NCBI GenBank assembly: GCA_946800325.1
Contig: OX326961.1
Location: 10,972,215 to 11,036,214, forward strand
From: Luzula sylvatica
Taxonomy: Eukaryota > Streptophyta > Magnoliopsida > Poales > Juncaceae
Reading direction: 5' to 3'
DNA length: 64,000 nt
Every line of letters begins with the position of its first letter. Within the stretch, counting starts at the first letter, position 1. Under the pieces are notes generated by a model. The model worked only from the letters and a program-made list of their open reading frames with translations, was not told the DNA's origin and ran no database searches. Of this stretch, positions 46,442 to 56,202 are shown in pieces. The position numbers and the translations under genes were made by a program.

Positions 46442-46700
46442 GGAGTTCTATCATACACCCTTTTACAAGGGTATTTTGGGTATTTTAGCAATTAATTATA
46501 TTTGTAAAATGGTGTATCATAAAATTTATTTTTTATGGAAATTTTGATTTAAATGAACAACAAAAAATTCCAATTTAGTTAAACATTAATTGATAAATAT
46601 ATTTGATATCTTACCTTAAATATTCATAAATGGATAATTACTCCAAATACCCTTGAAAATTGGTGTATGATAAGAAAAGGGATGTATGATAGAAGCCCCC
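46440..46700. mobile_element. Mutator-type MITE upstream of the membrane-protein gene
   Basis: The left end reads GGGGAGTTCTATCATACACC and the reverse complement of the right end reads GGGGGCTTCTATCATACATC. The flanks are both ATATATATT (46431-46439 and 46701-46709), a 9-bp duplication that is only partly diagnostic because the left flank is a TA run, although the final TT supports it. The right end is about 210 bp from the start codon at 46911. Confidence 0.7.
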
Positions 46701-46910
46701 ATATATATTTTCAAGTATTACCTGTTTACCACACTATCCTTATAGCAAAATTATTTTAATATAAGCTACAACATAATTTTGAAATACGTAGGGTCTTTTA
46801 TGCAAATATGATAAAATATTAAAATCTACCCTAAAAAGTAAACAAAAAGTTCCACTTCCACCTTCTTCCCCACATGGCCACACACCTATATCACAAAATA
46901 AAACAGAAAA

Positions 46911-47462
46911 ATGAGAGGCATGACAAAGCTAGCAATGGCGGCAACAATAGCAGTATCCGTAGTCCTCGCCTTCTTCCTCACTCTCCTCTTAATCCTCCTC
47001 ATCGACTTCTTTTTCTCCATTCTCCGTCGAAAATCTCAAAAAACCCCTCCAATAAACAACCCCGAATCACCAAATTCAAAAACGCCACCAAATTACTCCC
47101 CTCAAAATCAACGAATTCCTAAACAAGCACCAATGCCTTCTACCCTCCCTTCTTTTTACGCTCACGGAGTTTTGCAAGCCCCAACTTCGTTTCTTCTGAC
47201 CGTGCCAAAACTGGATCAATTTGTATGTGTTTCGAATCCCGTTTTCGATGGAATCGAAGGTGGTGTGAATATTACCGGTACGACTACCAGTACTCCGTAC
47301 GAGACTCCTGAGACTTCTCCCTCGCATTTTGGAGAGGATGAAGAATGTTCGCCACCGCTGAAGTGTATGAATAAGTTACCGTCTATCAGCGCGACGGAGA
47401 CGAACCGGAATTCGTCCTGCTCTGTTTCTTCCGGCACGCTCTGCTACTCGCCTTCTTGGTGA
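46911..47462 (+). CDS. Small single-pass membrane protein of unknown function
   Basis: A 183-codon frame starts ATG in good context (A at -3) and ends TGA. Residues about 8-34 form one long hydrophobic helix (AATIAVSVVLAFFLTLLLIL) followed by the basic stretch RRK, so the protein is probably a signal-anchored single-pass membrane protein. Residues 35-85 are Pro/Asn/Ser-rich. The C-terminal 100 residues have the character of a plant-specific protein: LDQFVCVSNPVFDG, a Thr/Pro stretch (TTTSTPYETPETSPS), then an acidic SHFGEDEE and an end rich in Ser and Cys. Codon choice and GC content rise sharply here compared with the flanks, supporting a real single-exon gene. I do not recognise a named family. 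An ATG at 46874 in another frame opens an 82-codon overlapping frame and could act as a uORF if transcribed. Confidence 0.75.
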   Translation: MRGMTKLAMAATIAVSVVLAFFLTLLLILLIDFFFSILRRKSQKTPPINNPESPNSKTPPNYSPQNQRIPKQAPMPSTLPSFYAHGVLQAPTSFLLTVPKLDQFVCVSNPVFDGIEGGVNITGTTTSTPYETPETSPSHFGEDEECSPPLKCMNKLPSISATETNRNSSCSVSSGTLCYSPSW

Positions 47463-48493
47463 TTTGGCAAGGTAATGTAGGCTTAGTTTAGCTTAGTTTT
47501 GTATTAGGGTTTAGGGTTTTTGGGGAATGTATACTGGCTTGCTCTGATTCTAATTTGTTAGAGAACTCAACATGCTTGAAGTGAGGACTCTAGCTAAAAC
47601 TTGTTTACAACATTTATAACTTGTAACATAACCTTTTGTTGATATTTTCTTGTTTGGTTTCTCTTTGCATTGTTTAATCATGTTTCCGCAAATTTGATGT
47701 AAATTTCTTCAAGCTTTGAAATTGTTTTGTGGAAGGTTGTCCAAAAAATTAAAATAAGAGCTAATGAGTAACAAGACAATCGAAAGAAGTACACAATAAC
47801 GAGCATTTATATAATTAAAAATTAGAATAACAAATTCCTAGTTTTCGTGGGTCTCCTCACTGGGAGGGTAATTCTTTGTATCACGATTAGCGGTTAATGA
47901 TTCAAATAATTAAAAAAAATACACATTTATATTAATCGGTAATGAATATTGATTCAGAACTATTAATGCACATATATAATTTAATTATATATTAATTAAT
48001 TGTTAACGAAATATACTTTTGTTAATTATCCCAAATCATTAACCACTGGTTCATGAATTCATGATACAGAGACGGTGAAGAAATTGGGGCCACAGTATGC
48101 GGACTCATTTTATAATGCTATATATGGAGTTGTTATTGGCCATGTGGTTGTCTATATGTAACTTTGTTCCTTGACCTAGTACAGGAGTTAAAATGATGGA
48201 GTCTGTGACCTCTGTTATTCTGATAATTACGTGGAATAACAGAGTGGAACTCACGAGTCGTAAGTTAATACTTAATAATCGAGATGTGATTGGTTCAAGA
48301 TTCAAGACTCATCTAATTAAGATTGCATACTTCTATAGTTATTGTGTAATAATAGAGGATATGGACTAACAAAGTGGATGTGATGTCGAATTTTGAAAAG
48401 TTAAAAAGCCTGCTCTGTTCAGCAAGCATGGCTTTGGCATGACAAGGCACTTTTAATATGGAAAATGATGTGACTTCAAAATCTCTGGATTGT
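47463..48493. other. 3' flank of the membrane-protein gene, no other gene seen
   Basis: AT-rich DNA follows the stop. TTAGGGTTTAGGG at about 47504-47516 is a short telomere-like motif. No gene is evident up to the MITE at 48502. Confidence 0.6.
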
Positions 48494-48501
48494 GTTATAT
48501 A

Positions 48502-49062
48502 CTATGTTACGCGGATATTTCAAAAACGCAGAAGTATCCTGAGGATACGCGTATCCGATACGGATACGGGTGCGATACGGCTCGGATACGTATCGGATAC
48601 GTCACGTGGCGTATCCGAATATTTTAATATTTATTTTTTTCGGATACGGCGGGGATACGGCAGGATACGGCAGGATACGGCTGGGGATACGGCCAGGATA
48701 CGGCTGGGATACTCCATTTAGGATACTTCGGCCCATTATATATTTTGGCCCATAATATTTTTAAATAAATTATATATGATACTTCTAGGATAATTCTAGA
48801 TTAGTTCTAAAATATTTCTAGAACAAGTTTATGATAGTTTTATGATACTTGTATTGTTTGCTTGATATTATTTATTGTCATGATATTTAATTTAAAAATA
48901 TTATTAATTAATTATTTAATTAATTACTTATATATTAATTATATATAATATAAATATATTAAATTGCCGTATCCCCGTATCCGTGATTTTTTGAAAATTG
49001 CCGTATCGCCGTATCCGTATCGTATCGGATACGCTACCCGTATCCGTATCCGTGCAACATAG
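48502..49062. mobile_element. GGATACGG-family hAT-like MITE, copy A
   Basis: The 561-bp copy runs from CTATGTTACGCGGATA to TATCCGTGCAACATAG. The 8-bp flanks are identical, GTTATATA (48494-48501 and 49063-49070). Both ends carry many GGATACGG/CCGTATCC repeats. The middle is AT-rich with TTCTAGGATA-type repeats. Short open frames inside are repeat artefacts. Confidence 0.9.
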
Positions 49063-49409
49063 GTTATATACAAAAAAAAATTCTGTATTTCAGAATACAC
49101 AGAGAGCTACAGTTCGTGTATTCCTCTCAAGCAAACGTCAATAATTTCCTTACTTTCGCCAACCTTACCTACAACAGAGTACCTCAAGCCTTTGCCTCTT
49201 GATGATAACTCGCATGTACCTTTGCCTCTTGTTAAGAATGTAAAATTAAACAAACTAGGAGAATACTCGTGCTACGCGACGAGAATGTTAATTATGTTTT
49301 TCATTACAATATAAAATACTTATGAATATGATGATATTAATAATATAATTTCATATTAATTATTTGAACTAATTTATTTATGATTTTGTATAAATTTTTC
49401 AATTATTTT

Positions 49410-49924
49410 CTATGTTACGCGGATACTCCAAAAACGCCGAAGTATCCTGAGGATACGGGTATCCGATACGGATACGGGTGCGATACGGCTGCGATACGTA
49501 TCGGATACGCCACGTGGAGTATCCGAATTTTTTAATATTATTTTTTTTCGGATACGGCGGGGATACGGCAGGATACAGCAGGATACGGCTGGGATACGTT
49601 TAGGATACGGCTGGGATACTCCATTTAGGATACTTCGGCCCAATATATGTTTTGGCCCATAATATTTTTAAATAATTTGTATATGATACTTCTAGGATAC
49701 TTCTAGGATACTTCTAAAACTAGTTTTAGGATACTTCTAAAATAATTTAAGATAATTTTATGATACTTTTATTGTCATGATATTTAATTTAAAAATATTA
49801 TTTAATTTATTATTTATTTATTTATTATAGCCGTATCCGTATCCGTGATTTTTCAAAAATTGCCGTATCGCCGTATCCGTATCGTATCGGATACGATACC
49901 CGTACCCGTATCCGTGCAACATAG
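49410..49924. mobile_element. GGATACGG-family hAT-like MITE, copy B
   Basis: A 515-bp copy in the same orientation as copy A and only 340 bp from it. It has its own perfect 8-bp duplication, ATTATTTT (49402-49409 and 49925-49932), so it inserted independently rather than by local duplication. It differs from copy A by several indels in the repeat-rich arms. Confidence 0.9.
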
Positions 49925-49932
49925 ATTATTTT

Positions 49933-51600
49933 ACATTATGATGATACAAAATTTAATTTTCTTAATTAAGTAATAACACTTATATTAATGTGGTTTTATA
50001 ATAATAATATATGAGGTATAACATGATTTTACAAAAAAACATAACAACAAATATTATATCATTGTTTTTCACAATATTTCATTCAATATCAAATGTAAAA
50101 AACAATAAATCAAACAACATACGTCGTAACATATAATTAATTCTCAAGTATTAATAATTTGTTATTGATTCAAAATGCAATGGAAATTATAAATTATAAA
50201 TAATAAATCATACAACATACGTAGTAACATATAATTAATTATCAAGTACAAATAATTTTTTATTGATTCAAAATGCAATGAAACTATAAATAATATCAAA
50301 CTTAGTAGTGAAAGTAATTTCATAAATAATATAAAAAATTAATTTAGCATAACATAAATATAAATTATTTTAAGTCATATGAGTTTTGTTAATTTATATT
50401 TTTAAAAATAACATTACTGTTTTTTAAGTGTTAATACATTTAATTTTTTTCGATGGATAAACTATTTTTATTTGTATTATTTTTCAAAGAAATTAAATTT
50501 GTTTGATTAAAAACACAAATATAATCAACTTAGTTTTATATGATATTAGTATAGTTGTAATTTCTACAAATAAATATTAATATTTAAAATTCTATGTAAA
50601 TAAAATAATTAAAATTATTATTTGTAAAAATGCATTTTTTGCATTGCATTTTTTACATAATATTTTTACAAATTCAAATTATGAAAAATTGTATGTATGA
50701 ACTATGCTAATATGAATATCAAAATAAAGAGAAAATTAAAACGCATATATTTGGTGAATTTTCAAAATTAAAATTCTAAAAATAATACTATTATATGTTG
50801 TATGTTTATAATATTATCTATTAAGTTATTAGTATTTCATATGTTAACTTTTCATCTTCCATTGTATTCACATTTGATCATGTAAACTCATGTGAAATGA
50901 TAAATAATTGAATAAATTTAGTCTAACATGAACCTAACCAATAAAAGTAGTCCACATCATTAATATATGATGATGTGGCTTTCTAAAAATTCTTAAAACA
51001 TAGTGTAAAATAAGGGACACTTAAATAGCTACAAAGAAAAATTGTTTATAAAAAATCAATGATTAATCAATGGTTTAAATTTTGCCACATCTTACAATCA
51101 ATGGTTAAAAAAAAAGTGATGATGTTAAAAAGAAAGTGATGATGTAGCATAAGAAAATTGCATAAAGTTTGGTCCAAAATAAGGATGTGGGTAAACTAGT
51201 TAGGAATGCACTAATAGTTATTTGAGAAGACTAATAAATCTCAACTAGGTAATTGTGCGAAAATTCGTGTGCTTTGAATCAATTCTAAAACTAGTTGGCT
51301 CAGACCCTTGATTAAGCCCTTGTACCTAAGAAAATATTGTTCAATTAGAAGCGCGCACCCCCAATTTAACTAATTATGATCGACAATTCTAAAATAAGTC
51401 ATTAACTATAGTTGAAAGTATGAAAACTTGTCAGAGAAGAACTTTAAGCACCGATTTTCAAGCATAAGTAATATAACAATGTTTGCACAAACTAATACAA
51501 AATCAAAAGTAAACAAAAATTTACAATTTACCCTCCAAAAATATATATATTGTTATAAAAAAAGTATAACAATATACAAATATTTTCCATCATAAATTAC
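49933..51600. other. AT-rich intergenic DNA, no gene seen
   Basis: No credible coding frame. A direct repeat of about 90 bp (AAATCAxACAACATACGTxGTAACATATAATTAATT type) occurs at about 50108-50200 and 50206-50290. Confidence 0.6.
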
Positions 51601-52420
51601 TTAATTCCAAGGAAAACTTCTACCACTCCCGGCTCCATCGTGAAGTAAAAACTGGTCGATCATCTGCATTTCTTCTTCTCTATTAAATGCAATGAAACAT
51701 GCACCAATAGTCTCTTTCATCAAAAAATGATGGAGAGCGCATTGTAATTGCGGCTTTGCGTACGAATATGATAACTTTATTAGTTCTTCCCACGTGTTTG
51801 GCGAAAGTTGATGAGACTTGGGCTTGCTAATAGCTTTTACGAGATCTCCAACGTAATTAGTCAAATCATTCATAGCTCTTTTTTTTTTCCCGATCATGAA
51901 GTAGTCGAGTTGGAGATTGGGGTCCTTGGTTCCTCTTCAACATCATCTAAATTGACCGCATCATGCGGACTGCCATCATGCGAAACCTCTATGACGGGGG
52001 AAGTGGAGCCATCATATGGGACACCAAGCGAGGAGGGTCCCGTGGTCATATCATTTCCACATGCTAACTCCATCTAATCATACCATATAATTCACTTATT
52101 TATCCACTTTCCTCCATCCGAATGTTTCAAAAATAATGTACATTGTAAGTACCAACGATTTTTTTTTTTAATTGAAAGTACAAAGTTGAAGAACATTACC
52201 TCAATTAAGGTAGTTGCTTCCTCTTCGTCCGTTACAATCGTTTTAGTTGCATCTCCAAAACGAACACCACTCATGTTCTTAAGATATTGGCTCGCACGTC
52301 AATTTTTTTATGACTCTTGACATGACTCTTGATATGTGCATCCACGAAATTAAGATTAAATTCCTTATTGAGCTCTTTACATACATCATGTATAATCATA
52401 CTTTTGAAATCTCTATCTCT
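51601..52420 (-). pseudogene. Myb/SANT-like protein pseudogene (Harbinger-associated type)
   Basis: The minus strand encodes VCKELNKEFNLNFVDAHIKS, then, after a one-base frame change, NMSGVRFGDATKTIVTDEEE. It reaches a GT donor (GAGGTAATG near 52200), an intron of about 120 bp ending GATTAG, and continues MELACGNDMTTGPSS. After a TGA near 51903 it goes on with GKKKRAMNDLTNYVGDL to a stop at 51601. The order of helix, loop (SG..FGD..K.I....E), acidic linker and basic KKK plus C-terminal helices matches plant Myb/SANT-like proteins that accompany PIF/Harbinger transposons and occur as L10-interacting-MYB-type genes. One frameshift and one stop make it a pseudogene. The upstream part of the Myb domain is cut where the Copia integrase begins. 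Confidence 0.6.
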
Positions 52421-52876
52421 CCCTTTAAATTATTTCTCGCGACCTCAGCCAAATAAAGATATCCTGTCATTCTTCGAACCTTTTTGAGATTTATTCTACT
52501 CCCACTGACTCTCTTAGAGATAAAATTCTCCTCTAAGAAGGTGCCTCTTCGTGCTACGAAAACCTTGTTTTCGTCAGGGTTATAGAAATAATATTCTTTA
52601 GTTTTCTTAGAATACCCGACAAATAAACATCTGTCAGATTCGGGGTCGAGTTTGTCCGAAATTAATTTCCGAACATATACCTCACATCCCCAAATCCTCA
52701 CAAAAAATAACACCGGAGGCTTTCCGGTCAATATCTCGTATGGAATCTTTTGCACCGATTTAGAAGGTAAGCGGTTTAGTATAAAAGCCGTTGTCTCAAG
52801 GCCATATCCCCAAAACGATTTTGGGAGACTCGTTTGACTCATCATAGATCTGACCATATCCAATAAGGTCCAATTT

Positions 52877-54848
52877 TGTGGGGTATCGGCATCACTACCG
52901 AGCCCCGCACAGCGGATTGAGGGGCCTGGTCCGATCCGATCCCGAGGACCACGCCGCCAACACGAGAGTACATCCTAAATGCGACTACAAATATAACTCT
53001 TATATAGGGTCATACCTCGTGATATTGATCACGGTGAAGCGTGGACGAGCTTGTAGTTGCTGCTGCTCCGATCCTCGGTAACATGTGTGTCCCACCCCCG
53101 CACGATTCGACACCGTCGATGAACCTTGCTTTTGTGGAATACAACCGGATTGCTTTCGGTTTGTCCTTCGATCTTCCACGAACTCGCTCTCGTTTGATCA
53201 CTACGAAGGATTTCAGATGAAATCCCTCTACTCGTATCCATCGCGAGCTTCGTCTCTATATTACGCGTGATTCCTCTAGAATCGCCGTAAACTTGCTCGA
53301 ATCTCACAACCTCTAATGGTGTTTTAGCCTTCTCTTTTCTTGTCTAACAAGCTCTCAAAAACCAGATCTGAATCTTACATTTAGAGAGAGAGATCAACCA
53401 TGATCTTATATGAAAGCCACCATTAATAGATGATTAATGAGTATCTAAAGCAAACTGCCAATCCGGAATTTGGATCACAGTCCGTCATGATGCACGAAAT
53501 GGTGCGTCGTGAAGGACGTATCACGACTACTGAATTAGCCGCTACTCTCATGCTCCGTCATGACGGACCAACCAGTCCGTCATGACGCAGCTCCGTCTTG
53601 ACGTACAAACCAGTGCGTCACGACGGTATACTCACAGATTGGTTTACACAGAACTACCCTTTGGTCCGTCATGACGAACCAATCAGTCCGTCATGAAGGA
53701 CTATGTAATTTATGTAAGATTTGCATAATCTTATTATGCATCCAATCGTTTCGACGAACACGTACGTTCATCTATCCTCATGTGTACAATCTACAAGTTG
53801 ATCTATAACTGTATTTCCTGAAGGAAATACAGTTTTGGATCAACGGTAAAATGGTAAGTAGAGGGACAAACGAACGTACGCGTTTGTGGGCATAAGAAAT
53901 AATTTTAGTAAAACTGGCATAACTTTCAGATAACGATTCCAATTTGAATGGTTCAAATTGGGTTGGATAGATAATAAGATTAGATGGAACTTTCATGAAG
54001 AAATATATTTCATTTGAGCGATGTATCAGTGTCGTTTTAATGGAATACCGAAAGGGTGCGATCTTTTGACATACAGTTAGTAAAATCGTCATAACTTTTG
54101 CATCCGAACTCCAATTGGGCTGGACCAAATTGGGTTGGAAAGACAGTAAGATTATATACAACTTTCGTGAAGGTTTGAAGTCGGTTGGAACGATTAACAA
54201 TTTCGTTTCAACAGAATACTGAAAGGGTGCATGCAGTTTTCTGTTTGAAAAGGTGTATAGTAGATATACATACTTTTTGGCCCATCCTTATCCTATGTAG
54301 TATATATATGATGTTTCTCTCTGATCTAAAAAGTCAATTAAAGTCAATAAAAGAGTTAATTCTGAATCAAATTGAGATGATCATTCGAAAGAACACCAAC
54401 AATAGTTGAATGGATGTGATGAGAAAGAGAGAAAAGAGAAAAGAGATTTTCTCGGATTAGAGAATCAAATGCGATCAAGCAAGTTCGCCGGTGCATCGTC
54501 TAGGCAGGTGCATCCGTGACTGAGGTGCTGCGACTCACGGTGGATACGAGTAGAGGAACGACACATGTGGCTCTTATTTGTGATCAAACCGGAGACGTTC
54601 ATGGAGTCCAAACGGTGGAAGATGTGTGGTATGGGACGCACGGGCTAGTCACCAACGTGACACCGGAGAAGAGAAGGATGCGAGCGATCGACCCGTTGTG
54701 CGTGATCAATTTCACGCTGGTAATCGTCTATCCTACTTTGCATCGTACTCTCGAAGTCGAGGCGTGATCTCGGGATTTGGGAACCGGACCGCGCCTTCAT
54801 ATCCGCTGTGCGGGCCCGGGGTCGGATCGATTCCCTTCATTTCCTTGA
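52877..54848 (-). mobile_element. Solo LTR (TCCGTCATGACGGA family) itself split by another LTR
   Basis: On the minus strand this LTR begins TCAAGGAAATACAGTTATAG (first dinucleotide TC, where the 5954 copy has TG) and ends GATGCCGATACCCCACA. It aligns along its length with the solo LTR at 5954-7000, including the palindrome cluster (53481-53701) and the block rich in GTGGATACGAGTAGAG. Excluding the nested LTR 53819-54839 and its duplicated 5 bp it is about 946 bp. The flanks AATTT and AATGA agree only in part, so the target duplication is decayed. It sits in the Copia integrase. Confidence 0.8.
53819..54839 (+). mobile_element. Solo LTR nested head-to-head in another LTR
   Basis: The 1,021-bp LTR starts TGAAGGAAATACAG and ends ATTCCCTTCA, with inverted ends TGAAGG/CCTTCA. 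A perfect 5-bp duplication, TTTCC, lies at 53814-53818 and 54840-54844. It inserted a few bases inside the start of the older, opposite LTR, giving a near-palindromic junction CTGTATTTCCTGAAGGAAAT. It has GTGGATACGAGTAGAG, ATGGGACGCACGG and CGTGATCAATTTCACG blocks but no 14-bp palindrome cluster. Confidence 0.88.
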
Positions 54849-56202
54849 AATGATCCTCTCATACACACCATTCCATTGTGGTGTCCTGGGTGGAGTCAAT
54901 TGCGAAACAATTCCGCAATCCTTCAAATGATCCTCAAACTCATAGCTCAAATATTGACCTCCTCGATCCGATCGAAGTGCTTTAATATTCTTGCCGAGTT
55001 GATATTGTACTTCATTTTGGAATTCTTTGAACTTTTCAAAGGATTCCGCTTTGTGACACATTAAATAGATATATCCATATCTATTATAATCGTCCGAGAA
55101 AGTGATGAAGTACAGGTAGCCTCCTCTTGCCTCGATGCTCATCGGACCACATACATCCTAATGTATTAGTTCCAATAAGTCGTTGGACCTCTCTCCTATC
55201 TTGGAGAAAGGTGCTTTTGTCATCTTGCCTAGCAAACAAGATTCACATTCCCCAAATAAATCGAATTCATATGAGTATAGCAATCCATCTTTATGGAGTC
55301 TAGATACACGTTTCTCATTTGCATATCCAAGACGACAATGCCAAAAAAAAGTCCGACTATCAACTAGAGACTTATTCCGATTTGTGTTCACATTATAGAT
55401 AAACTTGTTATTTGTGTTTTCGAAATCCAATACATAAACACCATTTTCTAATAGAACATTTCCATAGAATAAATTATCCTTACACATATATATTATTAAT
55501 AATACATTCATAGCCATCTTGTGCTAATTTCGAAACACTAATAATGTTCTTACATAAACTTGGAACATAATAACAATTATTAAGTCCTATTACAAGTCCA
55601 TTAGGTAAGGTCAAATTAACTTCTCCAACGGCCAATACAACAACTTTTGCTCCATTTCCGACTCGAAGATCCATCTCAACTCGTTCTAATTGTCTCCTAC
55701 TTTGAAGAACCTGCATATTTCGACAAATATGAGTTCCACAACTGGTATCTAATACCCAATTGTCCAGAGTTGAAACATTAACATCTATAATAGTCATACC
55801 TGCGGTTTCGGTTTCCAAAGGCTCCCCCTTGTTTTTCTTCATCTCCTCGAGGTAAATCTTGCAATTCCTTTTCCAATGCCCAAGCTTGTGGCAATGGAAG
55901 CAGGTAACATCATCGGATTTCTCCTTTTCTTTAGTCTTTGGTTTGGGCAACAATTTGCCCGCACCGCCCTTAGATCTTGATTTCTTGCGAATCCCGCCTT
56001 GAATCCTGAGAACATCCCCAGCAACTCTTGCACTGGATTCCCCGAAGGCCTTAACCATCTCCGATTCAAAGTTTTTGAGCATCCCATGAAGCTCGGGAAT
56101 CTATTTGTTCATCGGGTGCGTATGGTAATTTGTCAAGAAAGTGGAGAAAATAAGTGGCAATGCACACAATATCAAATCTTGTTGCTTTGTTGGTGACACC
56201 TT

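Larger units (their letters stand above)
52430..56202 (-). pseudogene. Copia gag-pol pseudogene broken by nested LTRs
   Basis: Read on the minus strand from right to left: the end of gag (IPELHGMLKNFESEMVKAFG), a CCHC knuckle (CFHCHKLGHWKRNC, about 55900), a protease motif (WVLDTSCGTHIC, with the Asp kept), GAG-pre-integrase (FFWHCRLGYANEKRV, CESCLLGKMTKAPF), and the integrase core with a stop in place of Ser before the first catalytic Asp (about 55155). The second Asp follows in LRSDRGGQYLS and the first half of the third motif in WNGVYER (54849-55157). Then comes a 1,972-bp LTR insertion (52877-54848), after which the integrase continues with DMVRSMMSQTSLPKSFWGY to about 52430. RT and RNase H are absent. 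The left end abuts a Myb/SANT-like pseudogene; the right end is cut by another LTR at 56203. Confidence 0.85.

Noticed and set aside
48458..48755. Arg/Gly/Asp-rich frames at 48.5 kb and at 49.4-49.6 kb
   Set aside because: Translations of GGATACGG repeats in MITE arms, not proteins.
51601..51897. 98-codon minus-strand frame as a separate small gene
   Set aside because: The coding sequence continues upstream past a TGA into the same Myb/SANT-like protein, so it is the 3' part of a pseudogene.
53778..54200. 140-codon minus-strand frame
   Set aside because: Lies within the upstream part of the solo LTR 53819-54839 and shows no protein family.
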